A DNA stretch of 16,592 nucleotides from Firmicutes bacterium UBA5496 (GTDB lineage Bacteria > Bacillota > Proteinivoracia > UBA4975). Shown piece after piece: positions 7,739 to 15,361 of the stretch. The stretch is taken from contig DIPE01000082.1 in assembly GCA_002427015.1 (NCBI GenBank), forward strand, positions 1,330 to 17,921. The letters are read 5' to 3'. Each line of letters opens with the position of its first letter. Positions within the stretch are counted from its first letter, which is position 1. The notes beneath the pieces were generated by a model. That model worked only from the letters and a program-made list of their open reading frames with translations, had not been told where the DNA came from and ran no database searches. A program made the translations under genes and the position numbers.

Positions 7739-8406
7739 AGGTTTCCGTGCTGATTCCCGCCTATAACGAAGAGGAAAACATCTCCGGGACCATTGACAGC
7801 TTGCGCCGGGCTCTGCCTCAGGCGGAACTGGTGGTGATTGATGACTGCAGCCGCGATTCCACCGCTGCCCTGGCCGCTTCCCTGGGGGTTAGGGTCATCC
7901 CTCACAGGCGCAACCGCGGCAAAGCAGAGGCCTTGGCCACAGGCCTGGAGAATTCTGTTGGCCAGGTGGTTGCCATGGTGGATGGGGATATGGGCAGCTG
8001 CGCCGGTGAAATTTCTGTCCTCACGGAGGCCGTGGCCAACAATTGCTGTGATTTGGCCATAGCCCTCTTTGCCAGTTCCAGCGGGGGCGGCGTGGGTTTG
8101 GTGCGCAATCTGGCCCGCTGGGGTATTTTTTTATTAACTGGAGTGAGACTAAAGGCTCCCCTTTCAGGACAGCGGGCAGCTACCCGCCAGCTGCTGGAGC
8201 AATGTCTTCCCCGGCGCGGGGGCTTTGGCCTGGAGACAGAACTGACCCTCAATGCCCTGCGCCGGGGCTACCGGGTGAGGGAATTCCCCACGGGCTTTGT
8301 GCACCGGGGCCAGGGCTGGAAGCTGGCGGGATTTAAACATCGGGGGCGTCAATTTATCCAGGTTTTGGCCGCTCTCCTAAGGGGCGGCTGTCAATGGCGG
8401 CAATAA
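7735..8406 (+). CDS. Family 2 glycosyltransferase
   Basis: A 223-residue GT-A fold glycosyltransferase. The N terminus VSVLIPAYNEEENI is the classic GT2 nucleotide-binding strand, with an Asp pair in VVIDDCSRDS (36-37), the metal-binding DGDMG at 83-87, GQRA at 145-148 and GFGLETEL at 163-170, as in enzymes acting on polyprenyl-phosphate acceptors. There is no clear transmembrane segment. The start is ATG 7735, overlapping the steB stop; an upstream extension of the same frame lies inside steB and is not used. Its 3' end overlaps the next gene by 13 nt. The sugar donor and acceptor are unknown. Context suggests a cell-envelope glycolipid or a modification linked to division. Confidence 0.88.
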   Translation: MKVSVLIPAYNEEENISGTIDSLRRALPQAELVVIDDCSRDSTAALAASLGVRVIPHRRNRGKAEALATGLENSVGQVVAMVDGDMGSCAGEISVLTEAVANNCCDLAIALFASSSGGGVGLVRNLARWGIFLLTGVRLKAPLSGQRAATRQLLEQCLPRRGGFGLETELTLNALRRGYRVREFPTGFVHRGQGWKLAGFKHRGRQFIQVLAALLRGGCQWRQ

Positions 8407-9188
8407 TTGGTTTAGTGGCGGCCTGGGCTGTTGCCGGAGCCCTGGCCGGCCCCGGCAAGGGGATGCTGGCCCGGGGCGGTGTGAAAAACTTCGCGGGCAA
8501 GGCTATTCCCACGGGCATGGGGGCCATTTTGCTGGTGGCGGTTCTGAGCGGCTTGGGGCTGCTGACACTAACCGGCCTGTTCCAGGGGGAGAAGCTGAGT
8601 CTCTGCGGTTTCTGGCTGACCTTGGTCTGCCTGGCAGGATTAGTGGACGACGCCTTTGGCGACCATGAGAGCAGGGGGTTTCGCGGACATTTCCGCGCCC
8701 TGTTTCAGGGCCGCCTGACCACCGGCATGGCCAAGGTCCTCCTTGTTACCCTGGGGGCGGGGCTAATCTCTTTGCCTCTCAGCTGGCAGTCTCTGCCGGA
8801 AATTGGGGTACTGATTTTATCGGTCAATTTTTTTAACCAGCTGGATCTGCGTCCCGGTCGGGCCCTTAAGGTATTTCTCCTAATTTCCGGAGGGCTGGCG
8901 GCAGTCGGCAGCGTCACTGCCGCAGCGGGTTGGGGCGGCGCCCTGGGGTTGCTGCCGGGAGATTTGCGCTCGGACTATATGCTGGGGGATGCAGGCGCCA
9001 ATCTTTTAGGCGCCCTGGCTGGCCTGGCAATTGTCACGGCGCTTTCCCCCACCGGGATAATCATCGCCCTTGCCCTCCTTGTTCTGGGCAACGGGGCGGG
9101 GGAGTTTTTATCTTTCAGCGCCATCATCGCCAAAAGTAAATTTTTAACCTGGCTGGATCAAATCGGGCGGCCTCAGGCAGGGAAATAG
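8394..9188 (+). CDS. MraY/WecA-like family 4 glycosyl-1-phosphate transferase
   Basis: A 264-residue polytopic membrane protein with about eight hydrophobic segments. It keeps the landmark residues of the polyprenyl-phosphate sugar-1-phosphate transferase family: AIPTGMGA at 37-44 (like PTMGG), VDDAFGD at 84-90, NFFNQLD at 145-151, and LGDAGANLLG at 197-206 (like GDTGSLxLG). The usual DGLDGL part is replaced by DLRPGRALK, and the C-terminal His-containing loop of MraY is not visible, so it is a distinct subgroup and not MraY itself. It would transfer a sugar-phosphate to undecaprenyl phosphate. AAGGGGCGG precedes the ATG, which overlaps the GT2 end. Pairing of a GT4 with a GT2 suggests sequential steps on one lipid-linked sugar. 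Confidence 0.82.
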   Translation: MAAIIGLVAAWAVAGALAGPGKGMLARGGVKNFAGKAIPTGMGAILLVAVLSGLGLLTLTGLFQGEKLSLCGFWLTLVCLAGLVDDAFGDHESRGFRGHFRALFQGRLTTGMAKVLLVTLGAGLISLPLSWQSLPEIGVLILSVNFFNQLDLRPGRALKVFLLISGGLAAVGSVTAAAGWGGALGLLPGDLRSDYMLGDAGANLLGALAGLAIVTALSPTGIIIALALLVLGNGAGEFLSFSAIIAKSKFLTWLDQIGRPQAGK

Positions 9189-9240
9189 AGGCTCTTTGGC
9201 GAATACTTTAAACATGCAAAAAAGTGCAAGGGGGACCACG

Positions 9241-10965
9241 ATGAAGGCTATTGCCCCAAATTTTCATTTACAGGTAATCTTGGACGCAATTCACGACGGT
9301 CTTGTAGCGATTGACAGGCAGGGGAAAATAGTCCTTCTCAATCCTGCGGCGGCGGAAATTCTCGGGGTGAACCGGGACAGCGCTCTGGGGAAGCCAGTGG
9401 GCCATATAATACCTAATTCCCGCATGCTCCGGGTGCTGGAGACGGGAGAGCCTGAAATTAATCAGCGTCAGGAGCTGGCGGACAAAACCATTCTCACCTC
9501 CCGGCTTCCTGTCCGGGATACTAATGCTGCCATCATCGGAGCGGTTGCTGTCTTTCGCAATATCTCAGAAATCAGGAAACTGGCGGAAGAGATAACCAAC
9601 CTAAGGGAAATCCAGAGCATGCTGGCGGCGATTATCAATGCCACCCAGGACGCCATTTCCGTAGTGGACAGCCAAGGCCGGGGCATACTGGTCAACCCTG
9701 CTTATAAGCGCATAACCGGGTATGCCGAATCAGATGTCTTGGGCAAACCTGCTACTGCGGACATTGTTCAGGGCGAGAGCGTGCACCTGCAGGTGCTGTC
9801 CAGCCGCCTCCCTGTCAAAGGCATTCAGCTGAAGGTAGGCAGCGCCAAAAAAGATGTGCTGGTGGACGGGGCGCCCATATTGGTCAATGACGAGCTCAAG
9901 GGCAGCGTGGCTGTAATCCATGACATCAGCGAAATCAAGCGCCTTAATGAAGAGCTGGACAAGGCCAAGCAGATCATTCGCACCCTGGAAGCAAAGTACG
10001 ATTTTAAGGACATTATTGCCCTAAGCCCGAAAATGCTTGAGGTGGTTGAACAGGCTCGCAAGGCCGCCAACACCCCCGCCACCATCTTGCTCTTGGGCGA
10101 GAGCGGCACCGGCAAAGAATTGTTTGCCCATGCCATTCATAATTCCAGCCAGCGCAAGTATAATCAGTTTATCCGGGTTAACTGCGCCGCTCTCACAGGC
10201 AGCCTCTTAGAGAGCGAACTCTTTGGATACAGCGACGGTGCCTTTACCGGCGCCCGCCGGGGAGGGAAAAAGGGGCTGTTTGAGCAAGCCGAAGGCGGCA
10301 CCATTTTTTTGGATGAAATCGGCGAAATCAGCCCCAATGTCCAGGCCAAGCTGCTGCGGGTGCTGCAGGAAAAGGAAATTGTGCGGGTGGGGGATGCCAA
10401 GCAAGTTTCTGTGAATGTGAGGATAATTGCCGCCACCAATATTGATTTGGAGGAAGCCGTGGCCACGGGCAAGTTCCGGGAAGACCTTTATTACCGTATC
10501 CGCGTCATTCCTCTGTATATTCCGCCCCTGAGGGAACGCCGGGAGGAAATCCCCGCCCTAGCCCGCCACTTGCTGCGCAAATTTAATCAGGAGTATGGCC
10601 GCGTAGTTGAAGACATTGCCCCGGATGTCATCAAGGTGATTCAGGGATACTCCTGGCCCGGCAATGTCCGGGAACTGGAAAATATATTGGGCCGCGCTAT
10701 TATCAACATGCGCTTTAATGAAACATGTATTTGCCGTGAACATTTGCCACAGTTTACAACCGGTCCACATGCCATGCCTGCTTCCGTTGCCGAAAATGCC
10801 GCTGCAGCCATAAACCGCCCCTTAGGGGATGCCCTGGCTGAATTTGAAAGGGACTATATTGCCTTGGTTCTCAAAGAAAACCAGGGCAATAAGACCAGGA
10901 CCGCCAAGGCAATGGAAATTTCCCTGCGCTCATTGTATTACAAGCTGGAGAAATATGGCCTTTAG
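9241..10965 (+). CDS. bkdR: Sigma-54-dependent activator, PAS-PAS-AAA+-Fis (BkdR-like)
   Basis: A 574-residue enhancer-binding protein. PAS 1 is at about 8-112 (ILDAIHDGLVAIDRQGKIV), PAS 2 at about 125-232 (IINATQDAISVVDSQG), and a short coiled linker at 230-252. The AAA+ domain has Walker A GESGTGKE at 286-293, an intact GAFTGA sigma-54-contact loop at 333-338, Walker B TIFLDEIGEI, the FREDLYYR segment and WPGNVRELEN. A Fis-type helix-turn-helix covers about 545-574 (NKTRTAKAMEISLRSLYYKL). I chose ATG 9241 with AAGGGGG at 9228-9234; TTG 9196 and ATG 9214 are in-frame alternatives. It lies directly before a -24/-12 promoter serving a bcd-buk-ptb operon, the arrangement of B. subtilis bkdR. 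The PAS ligand is unknown. Confidence 0.92.
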   Translation: MKAIAPNFHLQVILDAIHDGLVAIDRQGKIVLLNPAAAEILGVNRDSALGKPVGHIIPNSRMLRVLETGEPEINQRQELADKTILTSRLPVRDTNAAIIGAVAVFRNISEIRKLAEEITNLREIQSMLAAIINATQDAISVVDSQGRGILVNPAYKRITGYAESDVLGKPATADIVQGESVHLQVLSSRLPVKGIQLKVGSAKKDVLVDGAPILVNDELKGSVAVIHDISEIKRLNEELDKAKQIIRTLEAKYDFKDIIALSPKMLEVVEQARKAANTPATILLLGESGTGKELFAHAIHNSSQRKYNQFIRVNCAALTGSLLESELFGYSDGAFTGARRGGKKGLFEQAEGGTIFLDEIGEISPNVQAKLLRVLQEKEIVRVGDAKQVSVNVRIIAATNIDLEEAVATGKFREDLYYRIRVIPLYIPPLRERREEIPALARHLLRKFNQEYGRVVEDIAPDVIKVIQGYSWPGNVRELENILGRAIINMRFNETCICREHLPQFTTGPHAMPASVAENAAAAINRPLGDALAEFERDYIALVLKENQGNKTRTAKAMEISLRSLYYKLEKYGL

Positions 10966-10968
10966 TAT

Positions 10969-11021
10969 GCAAGACTGTGCATGCAAAAGTCTGCGCATGC
11001 CCTGAAGAATCTTGCACACAG
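10969..11021. promoter_or_regulatory. Candidate upstream activating sequence for the sigma-54 activator
   Basis: A tandem repeat, AGACTGTGCATGC (10972-10984) and AGTCTGCGCATGC (10988-11000), matches at 11 of 13 positions with a 16-bp period. The first copy is also part of a dyad, AGACT ... TGCATGCA ... AGTCT, centred near 10982. A reverse-orientation CTTGCACACAG lies at 11011-11021. They sit about 35-85 nt upstream of the -24 element, suitable for enhancer binding. Binding by the adjacent activator is inferred. Confidence 0.6.
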
Positions 11022-11055
11022 GTATAAAGATGAGCCCAGGCGCTGTAATCTATTA

Positions 11056-11071
11056 TGGCATGATTATTGCA
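11056..11071 (+). promoter_or_regulatory. Sigma-54 (-24/-12) promoter
   Basis: TGGCATGATTATTGCA matches the consensus TGGCACGnnnnTTGCW with one mismatch (T for C). The GG at 11057-11058 and GC at 11069-11070 have the required 12-nt offset. The transcript would begin near 11082 and leave a leader of about 40 nt before the first dehydrogenase gene. The intact GAFTGA activator gene directly upstream supports it. Confidence 0.92.
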
Positions 11072-11120
11072 TTTATGTATGTGGTCAGGTTGCCATAACT
11101 ACTTAATGGAGGATTGAGGA

Positions 11121-12191
11121 ATGAAAATCTTTGAAGCCATGGCCAAGAATGGCCATGAACAGGTGTTCTTCAACTACGATCGCACCACAGGACTCAAGGC
11201 AGTCATAGCGATCCATGACACCACACTGGGCCCGGCCCAGGGGGGCTGTCGCATGTGGAACTATGACAACGAGGACCAGGTTTTGACAGATGCTCTGCGC
11301 CTGTCAAAGGGCATGACCGACAAATGCGCTGCCGCAGATTTGGATTACGGCGGCGGCAAGTCAGTTATCTGGGGAGACCCCAAGACTGACAAGAGCGAAG
11401 CGCTTTTCAGGGCCTTTGCCCGTTATGTCGACGTTCTTAACGGCCGCTACATGACTGGCACCGATGTGGGCACCACCTATGACGATTTCATCATCGCCCT
11501 CAAGGAAACCAAGTATGTTGGCGCTCTGCCCGAAGAATACGGCGGCGGCGGCAACTCCGGGCTAATTACCGCCTTTGGCGTGTGGAAGGCCATGAAGGCT
11601 GTAGCCAAGGAACTCTTTGGCGATGATTCCCTCAAGGGCCGGACCATTGCCGTTCAAGGCCTGGGCAAAGTGGGATACAGCCTGGTGGGCCATCTGGTAG
11701 AGGAAGGCGCCAATGTGGTGGCCTGTGACATCAACCAGGAAAACGTCGACAGGGCAGTCAAGGAGTATGGCATCAAAAGCGTTTCCCCTGACAAGATTAT
11801 TGAAACAGAGTGCGATATCTTTTCACCTTGCGCCCTGGGGGCAGTATTCAATGACGACTCCATTCCCAGATTAAAATGCAAGGGCATCGCCGGCGCCGCC
11901 AATAACCAATTGGCTGAACCCCGCCACGGCGAAATGCTCCAGAAGAGGGGAATACTTGCCGCCCCAGATTTCGTCGCCAACGCCGGCGGTTTGATCCAGG
12001 TTTGCGATGAACTGGAAGGCTATAACAAGGAGCGGGCTTTCCGCAAGACCGCTATGATTTACGACCGGATTCTCAATATCTTTGCTATTGCCAAAGAGCA
12101 AAATATCACCCCTTACGAGGCTGCCAATCACATAGTTGCTGAAAGAATAGATACTATTGGCAGGATCAGACGCAATTATACCGGCAAATAG
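11121..12191 (+). CDS. Amino-acid dehydrogenase 1, Glu/Leu/Phe/Val family, phenylalanine-dehydrogenase-like
   Basis: A 356-residue NAD-dependent oxidative deaminase giving a 2-oxoacid, ammonia and NADH. Catalytic lysines K68 (GMTDK) and K80 (YGGGK), D115, and the dinucleotide motif GLGKVG at 180-185 with an acidic residue in ACDIN (NAD preference) are present. Substrate-pocket residues depart from leucine dehydrogenase: Gly113 and Leu291, and Q40/C43 where Leu/Thr are usual. The segments KCAAADLDYGGGK and MTGTDVGTTYDDF, and PEEYGGGGNS, resemble Bacillus-type phenylalanine dehydrogenase as I recall it. TGGAGG at 11107-11112 precedes the ATG. It is first in the operon, 18 nt before the first kinase. 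Leucine/valine dehydrogenase activity cannot be excluded. Confidence 0.9.
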   Translation: MKIFEAMAKNGHEQVFFNYDRTTGLKAVIAIHDTTLGPAQGGCRMWNYDNEDQVLTDALRLSKGMTDKCAAADLDYGGGKSVIWGDPKTDKSEALFRAFARYVDVLNGRYMTGTDVGTTYDDFIIALKETKYVGALPEEYGGGGNSGLITAFGVWKAMKAVAKELFGDDSLKGRTIAVQGLGKVGYSLVGHLVEEGANVVACDINQENVDRAVKEYGIKSVSPDKIIETECDIFSPCALGAVFNDDSIPRLKCKGIAGAANNQLAEPRHGEMLQKRGILAAPDFVANAGGLIQVCDELEGYNKERAFRKTAMIYDRILNIFAIAKEQNITPYEAANHIVAERIDTIGRIRRNYTGK

Positions 12192-12209
12192 TCTGGCAGA
12201 GGTGCGAAG

Positions 12210-13268
12210 ATGACCCACTGGATACTGGCTGTCAACCCTGGCTCCACCTCTACCAAACTGGCTCTTTTTGAAGATGACTCTCTTTATGCTGCTGAAACCC
12301 TGCGCCATAACCCCGGAGAGCTGGCGCCGGAAATTGTCGACCAGCTGGAGTACCGCACTGGTTTGGCGGAAAAATGGCTGGAGCAAGTATTTGTCGGTGA
12401 TAAGCTCAGCGCCATAGTCGGCCGGGGCGGCATGCTCAAGTCTATCCCCGGGGGAACCTACATGGTCAATGAGGCCATGCGCCAAGATCTGCGCAAGGGA
12501 GTCCAGGGCCAGCATGCCTCTAACCTCGGCGGCTTAATTGCCTTTGAGCTGGCCAGCAAGAGGGGCATTCCCGCTTTTATTGTCGATCCGGTCTCAGTAG
12601 ATGAAATGATACCGGAAGCCAGGATTTCGGGCATGCCTGAAATCCAAAGGCACAGCTCGTCTCACGCCCTGAATATCCGGGCCATCGCCCGCCGGGCTGC
12701 CAAGGATCTGGGGCAGAACCCCAGGGATATCAACCTCATTCTCGTGCACTTAGGCGGCGGCATCTCAGTTACTCCCCTGGCGGGAGGGCGGATGCTGGAT
12801 GTCAACGACGCCAACGAAATGGGCCCCTTTTCTCCTGAAAGGAGCGGGGGATTGCCCTCCGGGGATTTGATTGACCTGTGTTTTTCCGGCAAGTACACCG
12901 AAGATGAGCTGCGTAAAAAGATTATCCGCAGCAGCGGCCTCTCCGCTTACCTGGGCACCAATGACGGTCTCGAGATTGAAAGGCGCATTGCCGCCGGGGA
13001 TCAAAAGGCCCAGCTGATTTACAAAGCCATGGCTTACCAGATTGCCAAGGAAATTGGCGCCATGGCCACGGTGGTGTCGGGGCAGGTCAGGGCAATTGCC
13101 ATTACCGGCGGTTTGGCCTACTCAGCGCTGCTCACCGACTGGATCAAGGATTATGTGCGCTTTATCGCCCCGGTCTTGATCTACCCGGGGGAAGATGAAC
13201 TGCTTGCTCTTGCCCAAGGCTGCTTGCGGGTAATCAAGGGAGAAGAGCAGAGCCGGGAATATGTGTAA
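12210..13268 (+). CDS. buk: Butyrate kinase-family acyl kinase 1
   Basis: A 352-residue acetokinase-superfamily enzyme that makes ATP from an acyl-phosphate and ADP. Motifs are NPGSTSTK at 9-16, VGRGG at 70-74, VQGQHASNLGG at 98-108, VDPVSVDE at 125-132, VHLGGGIS at 179-186 and GPFSPERSGG at 205-214. Around residue 148 the usual SIFHALN/SIWHALN is HSSSHALN, and the loop before GPFSPER (NDANEM) is one residue shorter than in the second kinase; both may affect acyl preference. AGAGGTG precedes the ATG. It lies between dehydrogenase 1 and ptb. It is a divergent paralogue of the gene at 15362. Confidence 0.94.
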   Translation: MTHWILAVNPGSTSTKLALFEDDSLYAAETLRHNPGELAPEIVDQLEYRTGLAEKWLEQVFVGDKLSAIVGRGGMLKSIPGGTYMVNEAMRQDLRKGVQGQHASNLGGLIAFELASKRGIPAFIVDPVSVDEMIPEARISGMPEIQRHSSSHALNIRAIARRAAKDLGQNPRDINLILVHLGGGISVTPLAGGRMLDVNDANEMGPFSPERSGGLPSGDLIDLCFSGKYTEDELRKKIIRSSGLSAYLGTNDGLEIERRIAAGDQKAQLIYKAMAYQIAKEIGAMATVVSGQVRAIAITGGLAYSALLTDWIKDYVRFIAPVLIYPGEDELLALAQGCLRVIKGEEQSREYV

Positions 13269-13283
13269 GGCGAGGTGAATTCA

Positions 13284-14201
13284 ATGTACGGCAGTATGCA
13301 AGCTATTGTTGATGCGGCAAAATCCCTGCCCAACCGGCAGCGCCTTGTGGTTGCCGCGGCTCAGGACCCTGATGTCCTGGAAGCGGTGCGGGATGCGGTT
13401 GATTGGGGCATAGTCTCGGCAATTCTCGTAGGCGATAAAGAGAAAATTGCGGCCACTGCCGCCGAGGTAGGGCTGTCTCTGGAAAAATGCACAGTCATTC
13501 CCGAAGCCGATCCAATCGCTGCTGCCCACAAGGCCGTGGCCATGGTCGCCCAGGGCCAGGGGGATATGGTCATGAAGGGCAGGATTGGCACCGCCGACAT
13601 TTTGCGGGCGGTGCTGGACAAGGAGCAGGGACTTAGGACTGGCCGCCTCCTCAGCCATGTGACGGTTTTTGATGTTCAGGGCGTCGGGCGCTTGCTCTTT
13701 ATGACCGACGCCGCAATGAATATCGCCCCGGATTTGGGGCAAAAGGCCCAGATTGTGCAAAACGCTGTAGATGTAGTGAGAGCCTTGGGCGTTGAGCGGC
13801 CAAAGGTGGCAGCTCTGGCAGCAGTTGAGCTGGTCAATCCTGATATGCCCGCAGCCGTTGAGGCGGCCCTGCTGGCAAAGATGGCCGACAGAGGCCAGAT
13901 AAAGGGCGCTATTGTGGACGGTCCCCTGGCTTTGGACAACGCCATTTCCCTTCATTCGGCCCAAGTCAAGGGCATCCACAGCCCAGTCGCCGGAAATGCA
14001 GATATTCTCATGGTTCCGGACATCGAAGCAGGCAATGTGCTGTATAAATCCGTTGCTTACTTTGGCAGAGAGGCCCGGATTGCCGGCGTAATTGCCGGCG
14101 CCAAGGCCCCCGTTGTCCTGACTTCCAGAGCCGATTCCCATGAGGCCAAGCTGGATTCAATAGCCTTCAGCGCGGTATATGCCGCCGGGCTAAAATCATA
14201 A
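13284..14201 (+). CDS. ptb: Phosphate butyryltransferase-family acyltransferase
   Basis: A 305-residue phosphate acyltransferase converting acyl-CoA and phosphate to acyl-phosphate and CoA. Family motifs are VMKGRIGTADILRAV at 96-110, the HVTVFDVQG strand, ELVNPDMPAAVEAA at 182-195, VDGPLALDNAIS at 211-222, GNADILMVPDIEAGN after 230, and KAPVVLTSRADS near the end. I chose ATG 13284, preceded by GAGGTG (13272-13277) with 6 nt spacing; GTG 13275 in the same frame overlaps that site but cannot be excluded. It is the only acyltransferase in the window and so must serve both kinases. Automated annotation may call it a phosphate acetyltransferase-like protein; the kinase neighbours favour Ptb. Confidence 0.94.
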   Translation: MYGSMQAIVDAAKSLPNRQRLVVAAAQDPDVLEAVRDAVDWGIVSAILVGDKEKIAATAAEVGLSLEKCTVIPEADPIAAAHKAVAMVAQGQGDMVMKGRIGTADILRAVLDKEQGLRTGRLLSHVTVFDVQGVGRLLFMTDAAMNIAPDLGQKAQIVQNAVDVVRALGVERPKVAALAAVELVNPDMPAAVEAALLAKMADRGQIKGAIVDGPLALDNAISLHSAQVKGIHSPVAGNADILMVPDIEAGNVLYKSVAYFGREARIAGVIAGAKAPVVLTSRADSHEAKLDSIAFSAVYAAGLKS

Positions 14202-14224
14202 AAAATTTTGGGAGGTAAACAGGG

Positions 14225-15295
14225 ATGAAGATTTTTGATTACATGAGCAAGTATGGCTATGAACAATTAGTTTTTTGTCATGACAAGACCACAGGCCTGA
14301 AGGCAATCATTGCCATTCACGACACCACCTTGGGGCCCGCCCTGGGCGGCACCAGAATGTGGAACTATGACTCCGAAGACGCTGCCATTGAAGACGTCCT
14401 CCGCCTGGCCAAGGGCATGACCTATAAGGCAGCTGCAGCCGGCCTCAACCTGGGCGGCGGCAAAGCTGTCATCATTGGTGATTCCAAGAAGGATAAGAGC
14501 GAAGAAATGTGGCGGGCCTTTGGCCGCTTTGTCCAGAGCCTTAACGGCCGCTATATCACTGCTGAAGACGTGGGCACCACCGTCCAGGATATGGACTACA
14601 TCCACCTGGAAACCGATCATGTCACCGGCGTCTCCGCATCCAGCGGCAGCAGCGGCAACCCCTCTCCCAAGACCGCTTTTGGCGTTTTCAGAGGCCTGTT
14701 GGCCACTGCCAATGAAGTATGGGGCAGCGACGATATCGCCGGCAAAGTCATCGCCGTTCAGGGTGTCGGCAACGTAGGTTACTATCTCTGCAAGTATCTC
14801 CATGAAGCCGGCGCCAAACTGGTAGTTTGCGACATCAATCAGGAGTCCCTGGACAGGGTAGTCAAGGAATGTGGCGCTAAAGTTGTTGCTCCCGATGCCA
14901 TCTATGATGTGGATTGCGATATCTTCGCTCCCTGCGCTTTAGGCGCCGTCCTCAATGACAATACCATCCCGAGATTAAAGTGCAAGGCCGTTGCCGGCTG
15001 CGCCAACAACGTGCTGGCTGATAACCGCCATGGGGATATGCTCCATGAAAAAGGCATCGTCTATGCTCCCGACTATGTCATCAACGCCGGCGGCCTGATG
15101 AACGTGGCCGATGAGCTCCAGGGCTACAACGAAGATCGGGCTATGGACAAAATCGCCACCATCTATGACAATATCGCCAAAGTCTATGCCATTTCCAAGC
15201 GCGATGGCATCCCCAGCTACAAAGCTGCCGACCGCATGGCCGAAGAGCGCATTGAAGCTTTGGGCCGTATCCGCGGCAACTTCATCCGCCGTTAA
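14225..15295 (+). CDS. bcd: Amino-acid dehydrogenase 2, leucine/valine dehydrogenase type
   Basis: A 356-residue paralogue of the gene at 11121, same length, with an N terminus that is about two-thirds identical by eye over the first 60 residues. It keeps canonical leucine dehydrogenase features: GPALGGTRMW at 38-46, GMTYKAAAAGLNLGGGK with K68 and K80, Ala113 and D115 in ITAEDVGTT, NAD motif GVGNVG at 180-185 with VCDIN, and YVINAGG. Position 291 is Leu where Bacillus enzymes have Val, a conservative change. It deaminates leucine, valine or isoleucine. GGGAGG at 14210-14215 precedes the ATG. Product 2-oxoacids would go to an acyl-CoA-forming dehydrogenase not in this window. Confidence 0.94.
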   Translation: MKIFDYMSKYGYEQLVFCHDKTTGLKAIIAIHDTTLGPALGGTRMWNYDSEDAAIEDVLRLAKGMTYKAAAAGLNLGGGKAVIIGDSKKDKSEEMWRAFGRFVQSLNGRYITAEDVGTTVQDMDYIHLETDHVTGVSASSGSSGNPSPKTAFGVFRGLLATANEVWGSDDIAGKVIAVQGVGNVGYYLCKYLHEAGAKLVVCDINQESLDRVVKECGAKVVAPDAIYDVDCDIFAPCALGAVLNDNTIPRLKCKAVAGCANNVLADNRHGDMLHEKGIVYAPDYVINAGGLMNVADELQGYNEDRAMDKIATIYDNIAKVYAISKRDGIPSYKAADRMAEERIEALGRIRGNFIRR

Positions 15296-15309
15296 TTTTC
15301 AGTGCAAGA

Positions 15310-15343
15310 GGGTAGTTGTGTGCACAGCGCACACAACTATCCC
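15310..15343 (+). repeat. Stable intercistronic hairpin between bcd and the second buk
   Basis: GGGTAGTTGTGTGC (15310-15323) pairs with GCACACAACTA plus CCC (15329-15343) across an ACAGC loop, with a single bulged T at 15340. It has no T-run; AAGGAGGT, the next gene's ribosome-binding site, begins 5 nt after it. It lies in the widest gap in the operon (66 nt). mRNA processing or protection is more likely than termination. Confidence 0.8.
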
Positions 15344-15361
15344 CATTTAAGGAGGTAGAGC

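Noticed and set aside
13281..14141. Long 286-codon open frame on the - strand opposite ptb
   Set aside because: It is the complement of a well-conserved Ptb coding sequence and its translation shows no recognisable domain. GC-rich coding DNA produces such antisense frames.
11121..15295. Recent tandem duplication of the dehydrogenase genes
   Set aside because: The two proteins differ at many positions, including motif and pocket residues, which fits old paralogues and not a recent repeat or assembly artefact.
15310..15343. Intrinsic terminator inside the operon
   Set aside because: The hairpin is strong but lacks a following T-run, and a ribosome-binding site follows at once.
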